Origin: Ectothiorhodospiraceae bacterium WFHF3C12
GTDB lineage: Bacteria; Pseudomonadota; Gammaproteobacteria; Nitrococcales; Nitrococcaceae
DNA length: 33,647 bases
Direction: 5' to 3'
NCBI GenBank assembly: GCA_013519935.1
Contig: JACDUA010000051.1
Coordinates: 1-33,647 of the forward strand
Of this stretch, positions 1 through 11,355 are shown piece after piece. A model generated the notes under the pieces. That model was not told the DNA's origin. It saw only the letters and a program-made list of their open reading frames with translations, and made no database searches. Numbering within the stretch: the stretch's first letter is position 1; the number at the start of each line of letters is the position of its first letter. A program made the translations under genes and the position numbers.

Positions 1-859
<859 letters not shown>

Positions 860-869
860 GCCGCCCGCG

Positions 870-909
870 AGGCCCGCATGGCGCGGTCTCGACGCCTTGG
901 CGGGCCTTT
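870..909 (+). terminator. Possible intrinsic terminator of mtnA
   Basis: An 8-bp perfect stem, AGGCCCGC (870-877) with GCGGGCCT (900-907), encloses a 22-base loop that can form an inner GGCG/CGCC stem. It is followed by only three T. It lies just after the mtnA stop and before gyrA. The T-tract is poor, so termination may be partial. Confidence 0.45.
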
Positions 910-1005
910 GTGGCGTAATGTGCAAAGCCCCCCGCTGTGTTACACTTCTGCGCTTTCCGAATCCCCGTTCCAGACCCCTGAGTGAAGGGCTTAGAGAGAT
1001 CGCCG

Positions 1006-3579
1006 ATGTCGAGCGTCGCCAAAGAGATATTGCCGGTTAACCTCGAAGACGAGATGCGGCAGTCCTACCTCGATTACGCCATGAGCGTGATCGTCGGACG
1101 CGCCCTGCCGGATGTGCGCGACGGCCTCAAGCCGGTGCATCGCCGGGTCCTGTTCGCCATGCGGGAGCTGGGCAACGACTGGAACAAGGCCTACAAGAAA
1201 TCGGCCCGCGTCGTCGGCGATGTCATCGGTAAGTATCACCCCCACGGGGATTCCGCCGTCTACGACACCATCGTGCGCATGGCCCAGGACTTCGCCATGC
1301 GTTATCCGCTGGTGGACGGCCAGGGCAACTTCGGCTCGGTGGACGGCGACGCTGCGGCGGCCATGCGTTACACCGAGGTCCGCATGGCCAAGATCGCGCA
1401 TGAGCTGCTGGCGGACATCGACAAGGAAACCGTCGATTTCATCGACAACTACGACGGTTCCGAGAGCGAGCCGGTGGTACTGCCCACCCGGGTACCGAAC
1501 TTCCTGGTCAACGGCGGCTCCGGCATCGCCGTCGGCATGGCCACCAACGTGCCCCCGCACAACCTGCGCGAGGTCATCGATGCCTGCGTGGCGCTCATCG
1601 ACGACGAGAACCTGACCGTCGACGACCTCATGGAGTACGTCCCGGGGCCCGATCTGCCCACCTCCGGCATCATCAACGGTACCGCGGGTATCCAGGAGGC
1701 CTACCGGACCGGCCGCGGCCGGATGGTGATGCGCGCGCGCACCAGCATCGAGGAGGACGCCAAGTCCGGCAAGGCCAGCATCGTGATCACCGAGCTGCCT
1801 TATCAGGTCAACAAGGCGCGGCTGGTGGAGAAGATTGCCGAGCTGGTCAAGGAAAAGCGCATCGAGGGCATCACCGAGCTGCGCGACGAGTCCGACAAGG
1901 ACGGCACCCGCGTGGTCATCGACCTGCGCCGCGGGGAGGTCGCCGAGGTTGTGCTGAACAACCTCTACCAGCAAACCCAGCTGGAGACGGTATTCGGTAT
2001 CAATATGGTGGCCCTGACGGAGGGTCAGCCCAAGCTGCACAACCTCAAGGACATCCTTGACGCCTTTCTGCGCCACCGCCGCGAGGTGGTGACCCGGCGT
2101 ACCGTCTACGAGCTGCGCAAGGCGCGCCAGCGTGCCCACACCCTGGAAGGGCTCGCGGTCGCACTGGCGAACATCGACGAGGTCATCGCCCTCATCAAGG
2201 CCTCGCCGGGGCCGGCCGAGGCCAAGGCGGCCCTGGTGGAGCGCGCCTGGGCCCCGGGGCAGGTTACTGACATGCTCTCCCGCGCCGGGGCCGATGCCTC
2301 CAAGCCGGAGGGGCTCGCCGAGGCCCTCGGCATGTCCGCCGACGGGAGCAGTTACCAGCTCAGCGAGGACCAGGCCCAGGCCATCCTGGACCTGCGCCTG
2401 CATCGCCTGACCGGGCTCGAGCAGGACAAGATCATCGATGAGTACAAGGAAATCCTCGATACCATCGATGAGCTGCTGCAGATCCTCGCCAGCGGCGACA
2501 AGCTCATGCAGGTCATCCGCGAGGAGCTGGTCAGAATCCGCGACGAGTATGGCGATGACCGCCGCACCGAGATCCTGGAGAAGCGCCTCGACCTGACGCT
2601 GGAGGATCTCATCCAGCAGGAAGACGTGGTCGTGACGCTGTCTCACGGCGGTTACGCCAAGGCGCAGCCGCTGGACAGCTACCAGGCCCAGCGCCGGGGC
2701 GGCAAGGGCAAGGCCGCCACGCGGATCAAGGACGAGGACTTCGTCGACACCCTGTTCGTGGCCAACACCCACGACACGCTGCTGTGCTTCTCCAGTCACG
2801 GCAAGTGCTACTGGATCAAGGTTTACGAGCTGCCCCAGGGCAGCCGGGCCTCCCGCGGCAAGCCCATCGTCAATCTGCTGCCGCTGGAACCGGACGAGCG
2901 CATCAACGCGCTGTTGCCGGTCAGGGAGTTCGACGACGAACATTTCGTTCTCATGGCCACCCGCCAGGGCACGGTGAAGAAGACGCCGCTGTCCCATTTC
3001 GCCCGTCCGCGCTCCACCGGCATCCGCGCCGTGGACCTGCGCGAGGACGACTGGCTGGTAAACGTGGCCGTCACCGACGGGACGCGCGAGGCGATGCTGT
3101 TCACCGACGACGGCAAGGCCATCCGCTTCGACGAGCAGCAGGTCCGGCCCATGGGGCGTATCGCCGCCGGTGTGCGCGGCGTGCGCCTGGCAAAGGGCAG
3201 CCGCGTCATTCAGCTGCTGATACTGGGCGAGGGCGACGTGCTCACCGCCACGGAGAACGGCTATGGCAAGCGCACCGCCGTGGACCAGTACCCGGTCCGT
3301 GGCCGCGGCGGCATGGGCGTCATTTCCATCCAGACCAGCGAGCGAAACGGCAAGGTGGTCGGCGCCGCCCAGGTGGTGGACGGCGACGAGATCATGCTCA
3401 TCACCAAGGCCGGCACGCTGGTACGCACCCGCGTGGACGAGATCTCCCGGTTGGGTCGAAACACCCAGGGCGTTAAGCTGATCAGCCTCGACGAGGATGA
3501 GTACCTGATGGGCGTTGCCCGGGTCGAAGGCCTGGGCGAGGAAGACGAGCCCGAGGGCGACGAGGGCGACGCCGACTGA
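1006..3579 (+). CDS. gyrA: DNA gyrase subunit A
   Basis: Breakage-reunion subunit of DNA gyrase, which introduces negative supercoils as an A2B2 complex with GyrB. At 857 residues it has the usual length. The ATG at 1006 is chosen because [17 protein letters not shown] aligns with the family N-terminus; an in-frame GTG at 982 is less likely. Tyr122 in AAMRYTE is the DNA-cleaving tyrosine. In the quinolone-resistance region, Ser83 and Asp87 (HGDSAVYD) are the sensitive-type residues. The GyrA box QRRGGKG is at residues 562-568, which marks gyrase rather than ParC, and is followed by the C-terminal beta-pinwheel. The protein ends in a short acidic tail rich in Glu and Asp. It precedes serC by 220 bases, an arrangement also seen in pseudomonads. 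Confidence 0.98.
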   Translation: MSSVAKEILPVNLEDEMRQSYLDYAMSVIVGRALPDVRDGLKPVHRRVLFAMRELGNDWNKAYKKSARVVGDVIGKYHPHGDSAVYDTIVRMAQDFAMRYPLVDGQGNFGSVDGDAAAAMRYTEVRMAKIAHELLADIDKETVDFIDNYDGSESEPVVLPTRVPNFLVNGGSGIAVGMATNVPPHNLREVIDACVALIDDENLTVDDLMEYVPGPDLPTSGIINGTAGIQEAYRTGRGRMVMRARTSIEEDAKSGKASIVITELPYQVNKARLVEKIAELVKEKRIEGITELRDESDKDGTRVVIDLRRGEVAEVVLNNLYQQTQLETVFGINMVALTEGQPKLHNLKDILDAFLRHRREVVTRRTVYELRKARQRAHTLEGLAVALANIDEVIALIKASPGPAEAKAALVERAWAPGQVTDMLSRAGADASKPEGLAEALGMSADGSSYQLSEDQAQAILDLRLHRLTGLEQDKIIDEYKEILDTIDELLQILASGDKLMQVIREELVRIRDEYGDDRRTEILEKRLDLTLEDLIQQEDVVVTLSHGGYAKAQPLDSYQAQRRGGKGKAATRIKDEDFVDTLFVANTHDTLLCFSSHGKCYWIKVYELPQGSRASRGKPIVNLLPLEPDERINALLPVREFDDEHFVLMATRQGTVKKTPLSHFARPRSTGIRAVDLREDDWLVNVAVTDGTREAMLFTDDGKAIRFDEQQVRPMGRIAAGVRGVRLAKGSRVIQLLILGEGDVLTATENGYGKRTAVDQYPVRGRGGMGVISIQTSERNGKVVGAAQVVDGDEIMLITKAGTLVRTRVDEISRLGRNTQGVKLISLDEDEYLMGVARVEGLGEEDEPEGDEGDAD

Positions 3580-3584
3580 TTCCG

Positions 3585-3601
3585 CGGGCCGCAAAGGCCC
3601 G
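3585..3601 (+). terminator. Weak GC hairpin after gyrA
   Basis: A 6-bp perfect stem, CGGGCC/GGCCCG, with loop GCAAA lies a few bases after the gyrA stop. There is no T-run, and a second short stem (CTCCGC/GCGGAG) follows. It could be an attenuating or Rho-assisted end. The rest of the 220-base gap before serC shows no convincing gene. Confidence 0.3.
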
Positions 3602-3799
3602 GCTCCGCCATGCCGCGGAGTCCGACGGTGGTACCGGTGCGCGGATTCCGCTCCTGCGCCGGTGCCCGCCGTACCGCGCGCCGTAACCGGCTTCGGCCCG
3701 GCCGATCCGCGCGCACACCGGTGACGTCACGAAATTCTGGGCGCCGCGCCGCCGGGCGCGCGCCTCCGGTTTCAATCAGCAATTTAGGGAGCGATAGAC

Positions 3800-4882
3800 A
3801 TGTCGCGAGTGTTCAACTTCAGTGCCGGACCGGCCGTGTTGCCGGAGGAAGTGCTCAAACAGGCCCGGGAGGAGATGCTGGACTGGCAGGGTTCCGGCAT
3901 GTCCGTCATGGAGATGAGCCACCGGGGCAAGGAGTTCGTCTCCATCGCCGAGACGGCCGAGGCCGATCTGCGCGAGCTGATGAGCATCCCCGACAACTAC
4001 AAGGTGCTCTTCCTTCAGGGCGGCGCCACGGGCCAGTTCGCCGGCGTGCCGCTGAACCTGCTGGGCGGCAAAGGCAAGGCCGACTACGTCAATACCGGCA
4101 ACTGGTCCAAGAAGGCCATCGCCGAGGCGAAGAAGTACTGCGACGTCAACGTCGCGGCCGAGGGCGGCAAGAGCGATCCCATGAGTATTCCCGCCCAGTC
4201 GGAATGGCAGACCAGCCCGGACGCGGCCTATCTGCACTACACGCCCAACGAGACCATCTCCGGCGTGGAGTTCCCGTTCGTGCCGGAAACCGGAGACGTG
4301 CCGCTGGTGGCGGACATGTCTTCCACCATCCTGTCGCGGCCGGTGGATGTCTCGAAGTTCGGCGTCATCTATGCGGGTGCGCAGAAGAACATCGGCCCGG
4401 CCGGTATCACGGTGGTCATCGTCCGCGAGGACCTGATCGGCAACGCCGATCCGAAGACCCCGTCGTTCATCGACTACCAGGTCCAGGCCGATGCCGACTC
4501 CATGTCCAACACGCCGCCCACCTACGCCTGGTACATCGCCGGACTGGTGTTCCAGTGGCTCAAGCGCCAGGGCGGGCTCGAGGCCATGGCTGAGATCAAC
4601 AAGCGCAAGGCCGACAAGCTCTACGCGGCCATCGACGGTTCCGATTTCTACCGCAACCCGGTGGACCCGGCCTGCCGAAGCTGGATGAACGTGCCCTTCG
4701 TGCTCGCCGATGACGGCCTCAACGAGACCTTTCTCGCCGAGGCCAAGGACGCCGGGCTGACCACGCTCAAGGGCCACCGCAGTGTCGGCGGCATGCGCGC
4801 CAGCATCTACAACGCCATGCCCGAGGCCGGCGTCGACAGGCTCGTCGAGTTCATGAAGGACTTCGAGCAGCGCAAGGCGTAA
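3800..4882 (+). CDS. serC: Phosphoserine aminotransferase
   Basis: PLP-dependent class V aminotransferase that converts 3-phosphohydroxypyruvate and glutamate to phosphoserine; in many bacteria it also serves pyridoxal phosphate synthesis. Its 360 residues match the family. The N-terminal [15 protein letters not shown] and the PLP-site [11 protein letters not shown] are diagnostic, and Lys196 in that motif should form the Schiff base. The start at 3800 is preceded by GGGAG about 8 bases upstream. It is followed by serA, so two consecutive serine-pathway enzymes are adjacent. A 100-base gap to serA holds no clear terminator, which allows co-transcription. Confidence 0.97.
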   Translation: MSRVFNFSAGPAVLPEEVLKQAREEMLDWQGSGMSVMEMSHRGKEFVSIAETAEADLRELMSIPDNYKVLFLQGGATGQFAGVPLNLLGGKGKADYVNTGNWSKKAIAEAKKYCDVNVAAEGGKSDPMSIPAQSEWQTSPDAAYLHYTPNETISGVEFPFVPETGDVPLVADMSSTILSRPVDVSKFGVIYAGAQKNIGPAGITVVIVREDLIGNADPKTPSFIDYQVQADADSMSNTPPTYAWYIAGLVFQWLKRQGGLEAMAEINKRKADKLYAAIDGSDFYRNPVDPACRSWMNVPFVLADDGLNETFLAEAKDAGLTTLKGHRSVGGMRASIYNAMPEAGVDRLVEFMKDFEQRKA

Positions 4883-4982
4883 GTACCGCCCCATCATGCA
4901 GCCGCCCGGGAACGGGCGCGCGGTGAGGCCGCGGCGCCGTCCCCGGGCATTTCCAGAACCGGACAAGGGACGAACCAAGATC

Positions 4983-6152
4983 ATGTACAAGATACAGACC
5001 ATCAACAATATTTCCGTCAAGGGCCTGGAGCGCCTGCCCAGGGAGCTCTTCGAGGTCTCCTCGGAGATGGCCCATCCCGACGCCATCCTGGTGCGCTCGG
5101 CCAAGCTCCATGACATGGAGGTCCCGGATACGCTCAAGGCCGTCGGCCGCGCCGGCGCCGGGGTGAACAACATCCCGGTCGAGGAGATGAGCAAGCGCGG
5201 CGTCGCCGTGTTCAACGCCCCGGGCGCCAACGCCAACGCGGTCAAGGAGCTCGTGGTGGCCGGCATGTTCCTGGCGGCCCGCAACATCGTCCAGGCCTGG
5301 GACTACGCCCGGCAGCTGGAAGGCACGGATGCCGAGATCAACAAGCAGACCGAGGCGGGCAAGAAGCAGTACGTGGGTTTCGAGTTGCCGGGCCGTACGC
5401 TGGGCGTCATCGGCCTTGGCGCTATCGGCGTGCAGGTGGCCAACTCCGCCCGCGCCCTGGGCATGAACGTCATTGGCTACGACCCGCAGATCACGGTCAA
5501 GAGCGCCTGGAAGCTGGAGGCCGACGTCAAGCAGGCACACAGCGTGGACGAGCTGGTCTCCGAGTCCGACATGATCAGCTTCCACGTGCCGGAGAACGAG
5601 CACACCAAGGGCATGGTCAACGCCGAGCGCGTCCGGCTGATGCGTGACGGCGCGACGCTGCTCAACTTCGCCCGTGCCGGCATTATCGACGAGAAGGCGG
5701 TGGTGGAGGCGCTGGACGCCGGCAAGCTTCACGCCTATGTCTGCGACTTCCCCAGCAACACGCTCAAGGGACACGACAGGGTCGTGGCGCTGCCCCACCT
5801 GGGTGCCTCCACCCACGAGGCCCAGGAGAACTGCGCCATCATGGTCGCCGACCAGGTGCGCGACTACCTGGAGACCGGTAATATCACCAACTCGGTGAAC
5901 TTCCCGGATATCTACATGCCCCGGGGCGAGCTGGGGGACCGGCTGGCGGTGGTCAACGCCAACGTCCCCAACATGCTCGGCCAGATGTCCACGGCGCTGG
6001 CCGAGGGCGGCCTCAACATCGAGGACATGTACAACAAGGCCCAGGGCGATCTGGCCTATACCCTGGTGGACGTGGAAGGCAAAATCACCGATCAGGTGCT
6101 GGAGCGGATCAAGGGCATCGAGGGCGTGCTTTCGATCCGCGTTATCGAGTGA
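4983..6152 (+). CDS. serA: D-3-phosphoglycerate dehydrogenase (short, ACT-domain type)
   Basis: NAD-dependent enzyme that oxidises 3-phosphoglycerate to 3-phosphohydroxypyruvate, the first step of serine synthesis and the supplier of SerC's substrate. The ATG at 4983 gives 389 residues beginning MYKIQTINNIS, as in relatives; an in-frame ATG at 4896 would add an unlikely basic leader. Substrate domain halves flank the Rossmann segment (GVIGLGAIGVQVA). Catalytic Arg231 (FARAGIID) and His272 (PHLGASTHEA) are visible. The usual DxFxxEP stretch that carries the catalytic Glu reads DFPSN here, as in this short SerA subgroup. The last 65 or so residues form an ACT domain that may sense serine. The gene lies between serC and pheA. 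Confidence 0.95.
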   Translation: MYKIQTINNISVKGLERLPRELFEVSSEMAHPDAILVRSAKLHDMEVPDTLKAVGRAGAGVNNIPVEEMSKRGVAVFNAPGANANAVKELVVAGMFLAARNIVQAWDYARQLEGTDAEINKQTEAGKKQYVGFELPGRTLGVIGLGAIGVQVANSARALGMNVIGYDPQITVKSAWKLEADVKQAHSVDELVSESDMISFHVPENEHTKGMVNAERVRLMRDGATLLNFARAGIIDEKAVVEALDAGKLHAYVCDFPSNTLKGHDRVVALPHLGASTHEAQENCAIMVADQVRDYLETGNITNSVNFPDIYMPRGELGDRLAVVNANVPNMLGQMSTALAEGGLNIEDMYNKAQGDLAYTLVDVEGKITDQVLERIKGIEGVLSIRVIE

Positions 6153-6169
6153 CTGGACGGTAGGGTCCG

Positions 6170-7255
6170 ATGAGCGAAGAGACCAATCTCGAATCCATCC
6201 GGGCGCGTATCGACGCCCTGGACGATCAGATCCTGCAGCTGATCAACGAGCGCGCGCGGGCCGCGGAGGACGTGGCCCGCATCAAGCGTGATGCCGGCGA
6301 GTCGGGCGATTTCTACCGCCCGGCCCGGGAGGTCTCGGTGCTCAAGCGGATCCGCGACAACAACCCCGGGCCCCTGAAGAACGAGGATGTCACCCGGCTG
6401 TTCCGGGAGATCATGTCCGCCTGCCTGGCGCTGCAGCAGCCGCTGAAGGTGGCATTCCTCGGGCCCGAGGGCACCTACACGCAGGAGGCCACGGTCAAGC
6501 AGTTCGGCCACGGTGCCGGGATGTTGCCGCTGGAGAGCATTGACTCGGTGTTCCGCGAGGTCGAGGCCGGCGGTGCCCACTACGGCGTGGTGCCCGTGGA
6601 GAACTCCACGGAAGGCGTGGTGACCCATACCCTGGACCGGTTCATGAACTCGCCGCTGCAGATCGTCGGTGAGCTGGAGCTGCCCATCCATCACAATCTG
6701 TGTGCCGCGGGCGACAGCCTGGAGGGGATTGCCCGCGTCTATTCCCATCAGCAGGGCCTGGCCCAGTGCCGGCGCTGGCTGGACGTCAATCTCCCGCAGG
6801 CCGAGCGCGTGGCGGTGAGCAGTACCGCGGAGGCCGCCCGCCGCGCCGCAGAGGAACCGGACAGCGCCGCCGTGGCCAGCGACGCCGCGGCCGAACGCTA
6901 CGGGCTGAACGTGCTCAAGGACAACATCCAGGACGGTGCCGTGAACACCACGCGCTTCCTGGTTCTGGGCCAGCACTCGCCGCCGCCCACCGGGGAGGAC
7001 AAGACGTCCATCGTCGTCTCCCGGGCCAACAAGCCGGGCGGCCTGGCCGGGCTGCTGGCGCCGCTGGCGCGGTACGGTCTCAACATGACCCGCGTGGAGT
7101 CCCGCCCGTCCCACGAAGGCATGTGGCAGTACGTGTTCTTCATCGACCTGCTGGGGCATGTCGAGGAGCCGACGGTCAAACGCGCCCTGGACGAGATGCA
7201 GCAGCTTGCGAGCCTGCTGCGCGTGCTGGGCTCGTATCCGCGGGCGGCGGACTAG
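6170..7255 (+). CDS. pheA: Bifunctional chorismate mutase / prephenate dehydratase (P-protein)
   Basis: Converts chorismate to prephenate and then to phenylpyruvate in phenylalanine synthesis. The 361 residues hold an AroQ-type mutase domain (about 1-90, beginning ESIRARIDALDDQILQLI), a prephenate dehydratase domain (about 95-275, with VPVENSTEGVV and the catalytic TRF in AVNTTRF) and a C-terminal ACT domain with ESRPSHEG, the segment that binds phenylalanine for feedback inhibition in this family. It starts 17 bases after serA, with a GGTAGGG ribosome site. The aminotransferase that can finish the pathway follows directly. Confidence 0.96.
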   Translation: MSEETNLESIRARIDALDDQILQLINERARAAEDVARIKRDAGESGDFYRPAREVSVLKRIRDNNPGPLKNEDVTRLFREIMSACLALQQPLKVAFLGPEGTYTQEATVKQFGHGAGMLPLESIDSVFREVEAGGAHYGVVPVENSTEGVVTHTLDRFMNSPLQIVGELELPIHHNLCAAGDSLEGIARVYSHQQGLAQCRRWLDVNLPQAERVAVSSTAEAARRAAEEPDSAAVASDAAAERYGLNVLKDNIQDGAVNTTRFLVLGQHSPPPTGEDKTSIVVSRANKPGGLAGLLAPLARYGLNMTRVESRPSHEGMWQYVFFIDLLGHVEEPTVKRALDEMQQLASLLRVLGSYPRAAD

Positions 7256-7293
7256 AGCGGCCGCGTTCTCAATTCCGGAGAGCTTGCATTGCC

Positions 7294-8430
7294 ATGAGCG
7301 GAGTCGACTTCTGCGATCTCGCCGTGCCCGGCGTACAGGGCCTGCAGCCGTACCAGCCCGGCAAGCCCATTGCCGAGCTGCAGCGCGAGTACGGGGTCAC
7401 GGACGTGGTCAAGCTGGCGTCCAACGAGAATCCCCTGGGGATCAGCCCCCTGGCCGGGGAGGCCGTGAAGGCGGCACTGGCCGAGGCCCATCGCTACCCG
7501 GACGGCAACGGCTATTACCTCAAGCAGGCGCTGGCCGACCACCACGGCATGGAACCGGGGCGCATCACCCTGGGCAACGGCTCCAACGACATCCTGGATC
7601 TGGTGGCGCGGGTATTTCTGGGGCCCGGGCGCAAGGGGGTTTTCTCGCAGCACGCCTTCGCGATCTACGCCCTGGCCACGCAGACCGTGGGCGGCGAGGG
7701 CGTTACGGTGCCCGCCCTCCCTGCGGATCATCCCGAACAGCCTTTCGGTCACGACCTGGAAGCCATGGCGGCGGCCGTCGACGGCGACACACGCGTGGTG
7801 TTCGTGGCGAATCCGAACAACCCCACCGGTAACTGGTGTGACCGCGCGTCCGTCGAGGCCTTTCTGGAACGCGTGCCGGTGGACGTGGCGGTGGTCATGG
7901 ACGAGGCCTACATCGAGTACGCCAACATGGACGGTTTCCCGGATACGACGGCGTATCTCGACGCCTATCCGAACCTCATCGTGACCCGGACCTTCTCCAA
8001 GGCCTATGGCCTGGCGGGTCTGCGGGTCGGCTACGCGCTGAGCACACCGGCCGTGGCGGATCTGCTCAACCGCGTGCGGCATCCTTTCAACGCCAACTCG
8101 CTGGCCCAGTCGGCCGCCACGGCCGCGCTGGGGGACCGGTCGTTCATCCAGCGCTCGGTGAACCTGAACGAGGCGGAACGCCCGCGGGTGGCCGCGGCGC
8201 TGGACGATCTCGGCTATCGTTGCCTGCCTTCGGCGGGCAATTTCGTCTGTGTCGATGTGGGTGATGCCGCGGCGGTCAACGAGGCACTCTTGCGCCGGGG
8301 CGTGATCGTGCGTCCGCTCGGTGGCTACGGGCTGCCGCAATGCCTGCGCATCAGCATCGGGACGGCGGCGGAGAACGACCGGTTGCTCGCCGCCCTGGGT
8401 GAGATTGCCGCCCAGCGGGGGGCATCGTGA
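7294..8430 (+). CDS. hisC: Histidinol-phosphate/aromatic aminotransferase (HisC2/HisHb type)
   Basis: Class I/II PLP aminotransferase of 378 residues. Family motifs are LASNENPLG, ANPNNPTG and TFSKAYGLAGLRVGY, with Lys236 as the PLP lysine. Members act on histidinol phosphate, and those embedded in aromatic clusters also transaminate prephenate or aromatic keto acids. The ATG at 7294 follows a GGAG and fits the family N-terminus; the frame is open upstream inside pheA, but that part is out-of-frame overlap. Placement between pheA and tyrA suggests its main job here is aromatic, but sequence alone cannot separate the two roles. The stop overlaps the tyrA GTG start by 4 bases, implying translational coupling. 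Confidence 0.93.
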   Translation: MSGVDFCDLAVPGVQGLQPYQPGKPIAELQREYGVTDVVKLASNENPLGISPLAGEAVKAALAEAHRYPDGNGYYLKQALADHHGMEPGRITLGNGSNDILDLVARVFLGPGRKGVFSQHAFAIYALATQTVGGEGVTVPALPADHPEQPFGHDLEAMAAAVDGDTRVVFVANPNNPTGNWCDRASVEAFLERVPVDVAVVMDEAYIEYANMDGFPDTTAYLDAYPNLIVTRTFSKAYGLAGLRVGYALSTPAVADLLNRVRHPFNANSLAQSAATAALGDRSFIQRSVNLNEAERPRVAAALDDLGYRCLPSAGNFVCVDVGDAAAVNEALLRRGVIVRPLGGYGLPQCLRISIGTAAENDRLLAALGEIAAQRGAS

Positions 8431-9323
8431 GCGCCATGGGCCGACTGGCCATCATCGGCGTCGGGCTGATCGGCGGCTCCCTGGCCCGGGCGCTGAAGGC
8501 CAGGGGGCTCGTCGACGAAGTGGTCGGGAATGGCCGCAATGAGGCCACGTTGCGGCAGGCCGTGGATCTGGGGGTCATCGACCGCTACGAGCTCGATCCC
8601 GCGGCCGCCGTCGCCGGCGCCGACATGGTGGTGGTCTGCGTCCCGATGGGCGCGATGCGGGCCGTACTGGATTCGCTGAGACCGGGTCTGGCGGACGATG
8701 CCGTGGTGACCGACGTGGGCAGCGCCAAGGGGAGCGTGGTGCGGGATGCCGAGTCCGCCTTCGGCGAGGTGCCCGACTACCTTGTGCCCGGCCATCCCAT
8801 CGCCGGCACCGAGCGTAGCGGCGTAGAGGCGTCCTTCGCCGAGCTCTACCGGCAGCGGCGGGTAATCCTTACGCCGCTGCCGCACACCCGTGCCGACGCG
8901 GTGGCCCGGGTGCGGGCCATGTGGGAAGCCGCCGGCGCCGACGTGGTGGAGATGGAGGTGGAGCACCACGACGAGATCCTGGCCGCCACGTCCCACCTGC
9001 CGCACATGCTGGCCTTCGGCCTGGTGGATACGCTTTCCCGTTGGGAGGGGGCCGGCGAGATCTTCGAGTTCGCGGCCGGTGGATTCCGTGACTTCACCCG
9101 CATCGCCTCCAGCGACCCGGTGATGTGGCGGGATATCTGCATTGCCAATCGGGGCGCGCTCCTGAATGCCCTCAAGCGCTACCGCGACGATCTGGACGGC
9201 CTGATCGAAATGGTGGAACGCGGTGACGCGACGTCCATCGAGTCCCTGTTCCGTGACGCCAAGGCTACCCGCGACCGGTTCGTCGAGCGGCTGGAGAATC
9301 GGGAAAAAGGAGCCCGGGCGTGA
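8427..9323 (+). CDS. tyrA: Prephenate/arogenate (cyclohexadienyl) dehydrogenase
   Basis: NAD(P)-dependent oxidative decarboxylation of prephenate or arogenate in tyrosine synthesis. The 298 residues begin with a Rossmann motif GVGLIGGSLARAL. Catalytic His123 lies in PGHPIAGTERSG. The helical dimerisation domain with HLPHMLAF follows. The GTG at 8427 is preferred over the ATG at 8436 because a run of G at 8415-8421 sits at proper spacing and the GTG overlaps the hisC stop. There is no fused chorismate mutase and no fused EPSP synthase; the latter fusion occurs in pseudomonads. Its own stop overlaps the aroA GTG by 4 bases. Confidence 0.95.
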   Translation: MSAMGRLAIIGVGLIGGSLARALKARGLVDEVVGNGRNEATLRQAVDLGVIDRYELDPAAAVAGADMVVVCVPMGAMRAVLDSLRPGLADDAVVTDVGSAKGSVVRDAESAFGEVPDYLVPGHPIAGTERSGVEASFAELYRQRRVILTPLPHTRADAVARVRAMWEAAGADVVEMEVEHHDEILAATSHLPHMLAFGLVDTLSRWEGAGEIFEFAAGGFRDFTRIASSDPVMWRDICIANRGALLNALKRYRDDLDGLIEMVERGDATSIESLFRDAKATRDRFVERLENREKGARA

Positions 9324-10642
9324 ACGCGACGCCGGAAGTGATCTTCGACGTCGAGCCCGGCGGCCGGCTCGACGGTGAGCTGCGCGTGCCCGGCGACAAG
9401 TCGATTTCCCATCGCAGCGTCATGCTCGGGGCCATCGCCGAGGGCGAGACCCGCGTCGACGGCTTCCTTCAGGGGGCGGATGCCCTGGCCACGCTCCACG
9501 CCTTCCGTGAAATGGGCGTCCGGGTGGACGGGCCCCACGACGGGTGCCTGCGGATTCAGGGTGCGGGTCTGCACGGGCTTGCCGCGCCGGCGGGCGCGCT
9601 GGATCTCGGCAACTCGGGCACGTCCATGCGGCTGCTCTGCGGGCTGCTGGCCGGGCAGCGCTTCGATACGGTGCTCGCCGGCGATGCCTCGCTGTCGCGT
9701 CGGCCCATGCGCCGCGTGACGGAGCCGCTGGCGGAAATGGGCGCCGTGATCGAAACGACGCCGGCGGGAACCGCGCCGCTGCGCGTCCGCGGCGGACGGC
9801 CCCTGCATGGCATCGATTACGACATGCCCGTCGCCAGCGCCCAGGTGAAATCCTGCCTGCTGCTGGCGGGGCTCTATGCCGATGGGGTGACCCGCGTTAC
9901 AGAGCCGGCGACGACCCGCGATCACACCGAGCGCATGCTCGACGGGTTCGGTTGCGAGGTGCGCCGGGAGGGCGCCACGGCATCCGTGGCGGGCGGCCAG
10001 CGGCTGCGGGGTCATGCCATCGACGTGCCGGCGGATATCTCCTCGGCGGCGTTCTTCCTCGTCGGCGCCAGCATCGTGCCGGGGTCCGAGATCGTGTTGA
10101 GGCACGTGGGCGTGAATCCCACGCGCACCGGGGTCATCGACATCCTGCAGCGCATGGGCGCGGACATCGCCGTGGGCCAGGTCAAGGACAGCGGCGGCGA
10201 GCCCGTCGCCGACATCCGTGTGCGTGCGGCGCAACTGCACGGTATCGACATTCCGGCGGAGCTCGTGCCGCTGGCCATCGATGAATTCCCGGCACTGTTC
10301 GTCGCCGCGGCGGCGGCGCGGGGCCGGACGGTGCTCACCGGTGCCGGGGAACTGCGGGTGAAGGAAAGCGACCGTATCGCCGTCATGGCCGAGGGGCTCG
10401 GCCGGCTGGGGATTGCCGCGGAGCCAACCCCCGACGGGATGGTCATCGAGGGCGGCCGCTTCAATGGTGGTGAGGTCATGGCCCACGGGGACCATCGCAT
10501 TGCCATGGCGTTCGCCATGGCCGGCATGGTGGCCGGCGGTCCGGTCCGGATTCGTGACTGCGCCAATGTAGACACCTCCTTCCCCGGCTTCCAGGGGCTT
10601 GCCGCCGCTCACGGCCTGCGGATCTCCATGGAGCACGGGTGA
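9320..10642 (+). CDS. aroA: 3-phosphoshikimate 1-carboxyvinyltransferase (EPSP synthase)
   Basis: Joins shikimate-3-phosphate and phosphoenolpyruvate to make EPSP, two steps before chorismate. 440 residues. Visible motifs are [11 protein letters not shown] (substrate binding), [47 protein letters not shown] and [12 protein letters not shown]. The pattern of RPM, RDHTE and NPTR resembles class II-like enzymes more than E. coli AroA. The GTG start at 9320 is preceded by AAAAAGGAG and shares 4 bases with tyrA. It overlaps the start of cmk at its end. The sequence around LGNSGTSMR has Gly where the glyphosate-tolerant CP4 enzyme has Ala. Confidence 0.96.
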   Translation: MNATPEVIFDVEPGGRLDGELRVPGDKSISHRSVMLGAIAEGETRVDGFLQGADALATLHAFREMGVRVDGPHDGCLRIQGAGLHGLAAPAGALDLGNSGTSMRLLCGLLAGQRFDTVLAGDASLSRRPMRRVTEPLAEMGAVIETTPAGTAPLRVRGGRPLHGIDYDMPVASAQVKSCLLLAGLYADGVTRVTEPATTRDHTERMLDGFGCEVRREGATASVAGGQRLRGHAIDVPADISSAAFFLVGASIVPGSEIVLRHVGVNPTRTGVIDILQRMGADIAVGQVKDSGGEPVADIRVRAAQLHGIDIPAELVPLAIDEFPALFVAAAAARGRTVLTGAGELRVKESDRIAVMAEGLGRLGIAAEPTPDGMVIEGGRFNGGEVMAHGDHRIAMAFAMAGMVAGGPVRIRDCANVDTSFPGFQGLAAAHGLRISMEHG

Positions 10643-11355
10643 TGGGCGGGGGTGGCGTGGAGACGGACCGGGCCGCCGTGCCCACCGTGACCATCGACGG
10701 GCCCAGCGGCTCGGGCAAGGGCACCGTCGCGCGCCTGATCGCCCGTCGCCTGGACTGGCATCTGCTCGACAGCGGTGCCATCTATCGGCTGCTTGGCCTG
10801 GCGGCACTGCGCCAGGGCGCCGATCTGGCGGACGAGGCCGTGCTCGTGGATCTCGCCCGGGACCTGAACGTTGCGTTTCCGGCGCGCGTGCAGGATGACC
10901 AGCAGGTGCTACTCGACGGTGAGGCGGTGGGTCAACTCATCCGCACCGAAGACGTGGGCAATGCCGCGTCCAAGGTGGCCGCGCTGCCGGCCGTGCGCGA
11001 GGCGCTGCTTCAGCGACAGCGGGATTTTCGCAAGCCGCCGGGGCTGGTCGCGGACGGCCGGGACATGGGCACGGTCGTCTTCCCGGACGCGGGGTTGAAG
11101 ATCTTCCTCACGGCCTCGGTGGAAGAACGGGCGCACAGGCGCTATAACCAGTTGAAGGATCAGGGGCTTGGTGGTACGCTCAGCGACCTTTTACGGGAGA
11201 TCGCCGAGCGCGACGAGCGCGACGCGAACCGGGCGGTGGCACCACTGGTGCCCGCGCCGGATTCGGTCACCGTGGACACCACGGGCCTGTCTGTTGAAGC
11301 CGTAATGGCCGAGCTCATGGAGCACATCGCCGGCCGCTTCGATCTCCAGCAATGA
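10642..11355 (+). CDS. cmk: Cytidylate kinase
   Basis: Phosphorylates CMP and dCMP with ATP in the cytosol. About 237 residues. The P-loop GPSGSGKGT lies at residues 20-28, followed by [13 protein letters not shown] and the arginine-rich lid near [14 protein letters not shown]. Two neighbouring starts are possible: GTG at 10639 and ATG at 10642. The GGAG at 10630-10633 fits the ATG well, so 10642 is used. It overlaps the aroA stop by one base. The cmk-rpsA pairing is widespread in gammaproteobacteria. Confidence 0.95.
   Translation: MGGGGVETDRAAVPTVTIDGPSGSGKGTVARLIARRLDWHLLDSGAIYRLLGLAALRQGADLADEAVLVDLARDLNVAFPARVQDDQQVLLDGEAVGQLIRTEDVGNAASKVAALPAVREALLQRQRDFRKPPGLVADGRDMGTVVFPDAGLKIFLTASVEERAHRRYNQLKDQGLGGTLSDLLREIAERDERDANRAVAPLVPAPDSVTVDTTGLSVEAVMAELMEHIAGRFDLQQ

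Noticed and set aside
901-1005. TACACT at 941-946 as -10 for gyrA
   Set aside because: No matching -35 at suitable spacing; too weak to annotate.
991-3594. Long minus-strand frame of 867 codons opposite gyrA
   Set aside because: It mirrors gyrA exactly, has no family features and reflects the GC-rich third-position bias; the same holds for long minus frames opposite serC-serA, aroA, rpsA, lapB and the acyl-CoA dehydrogenase.
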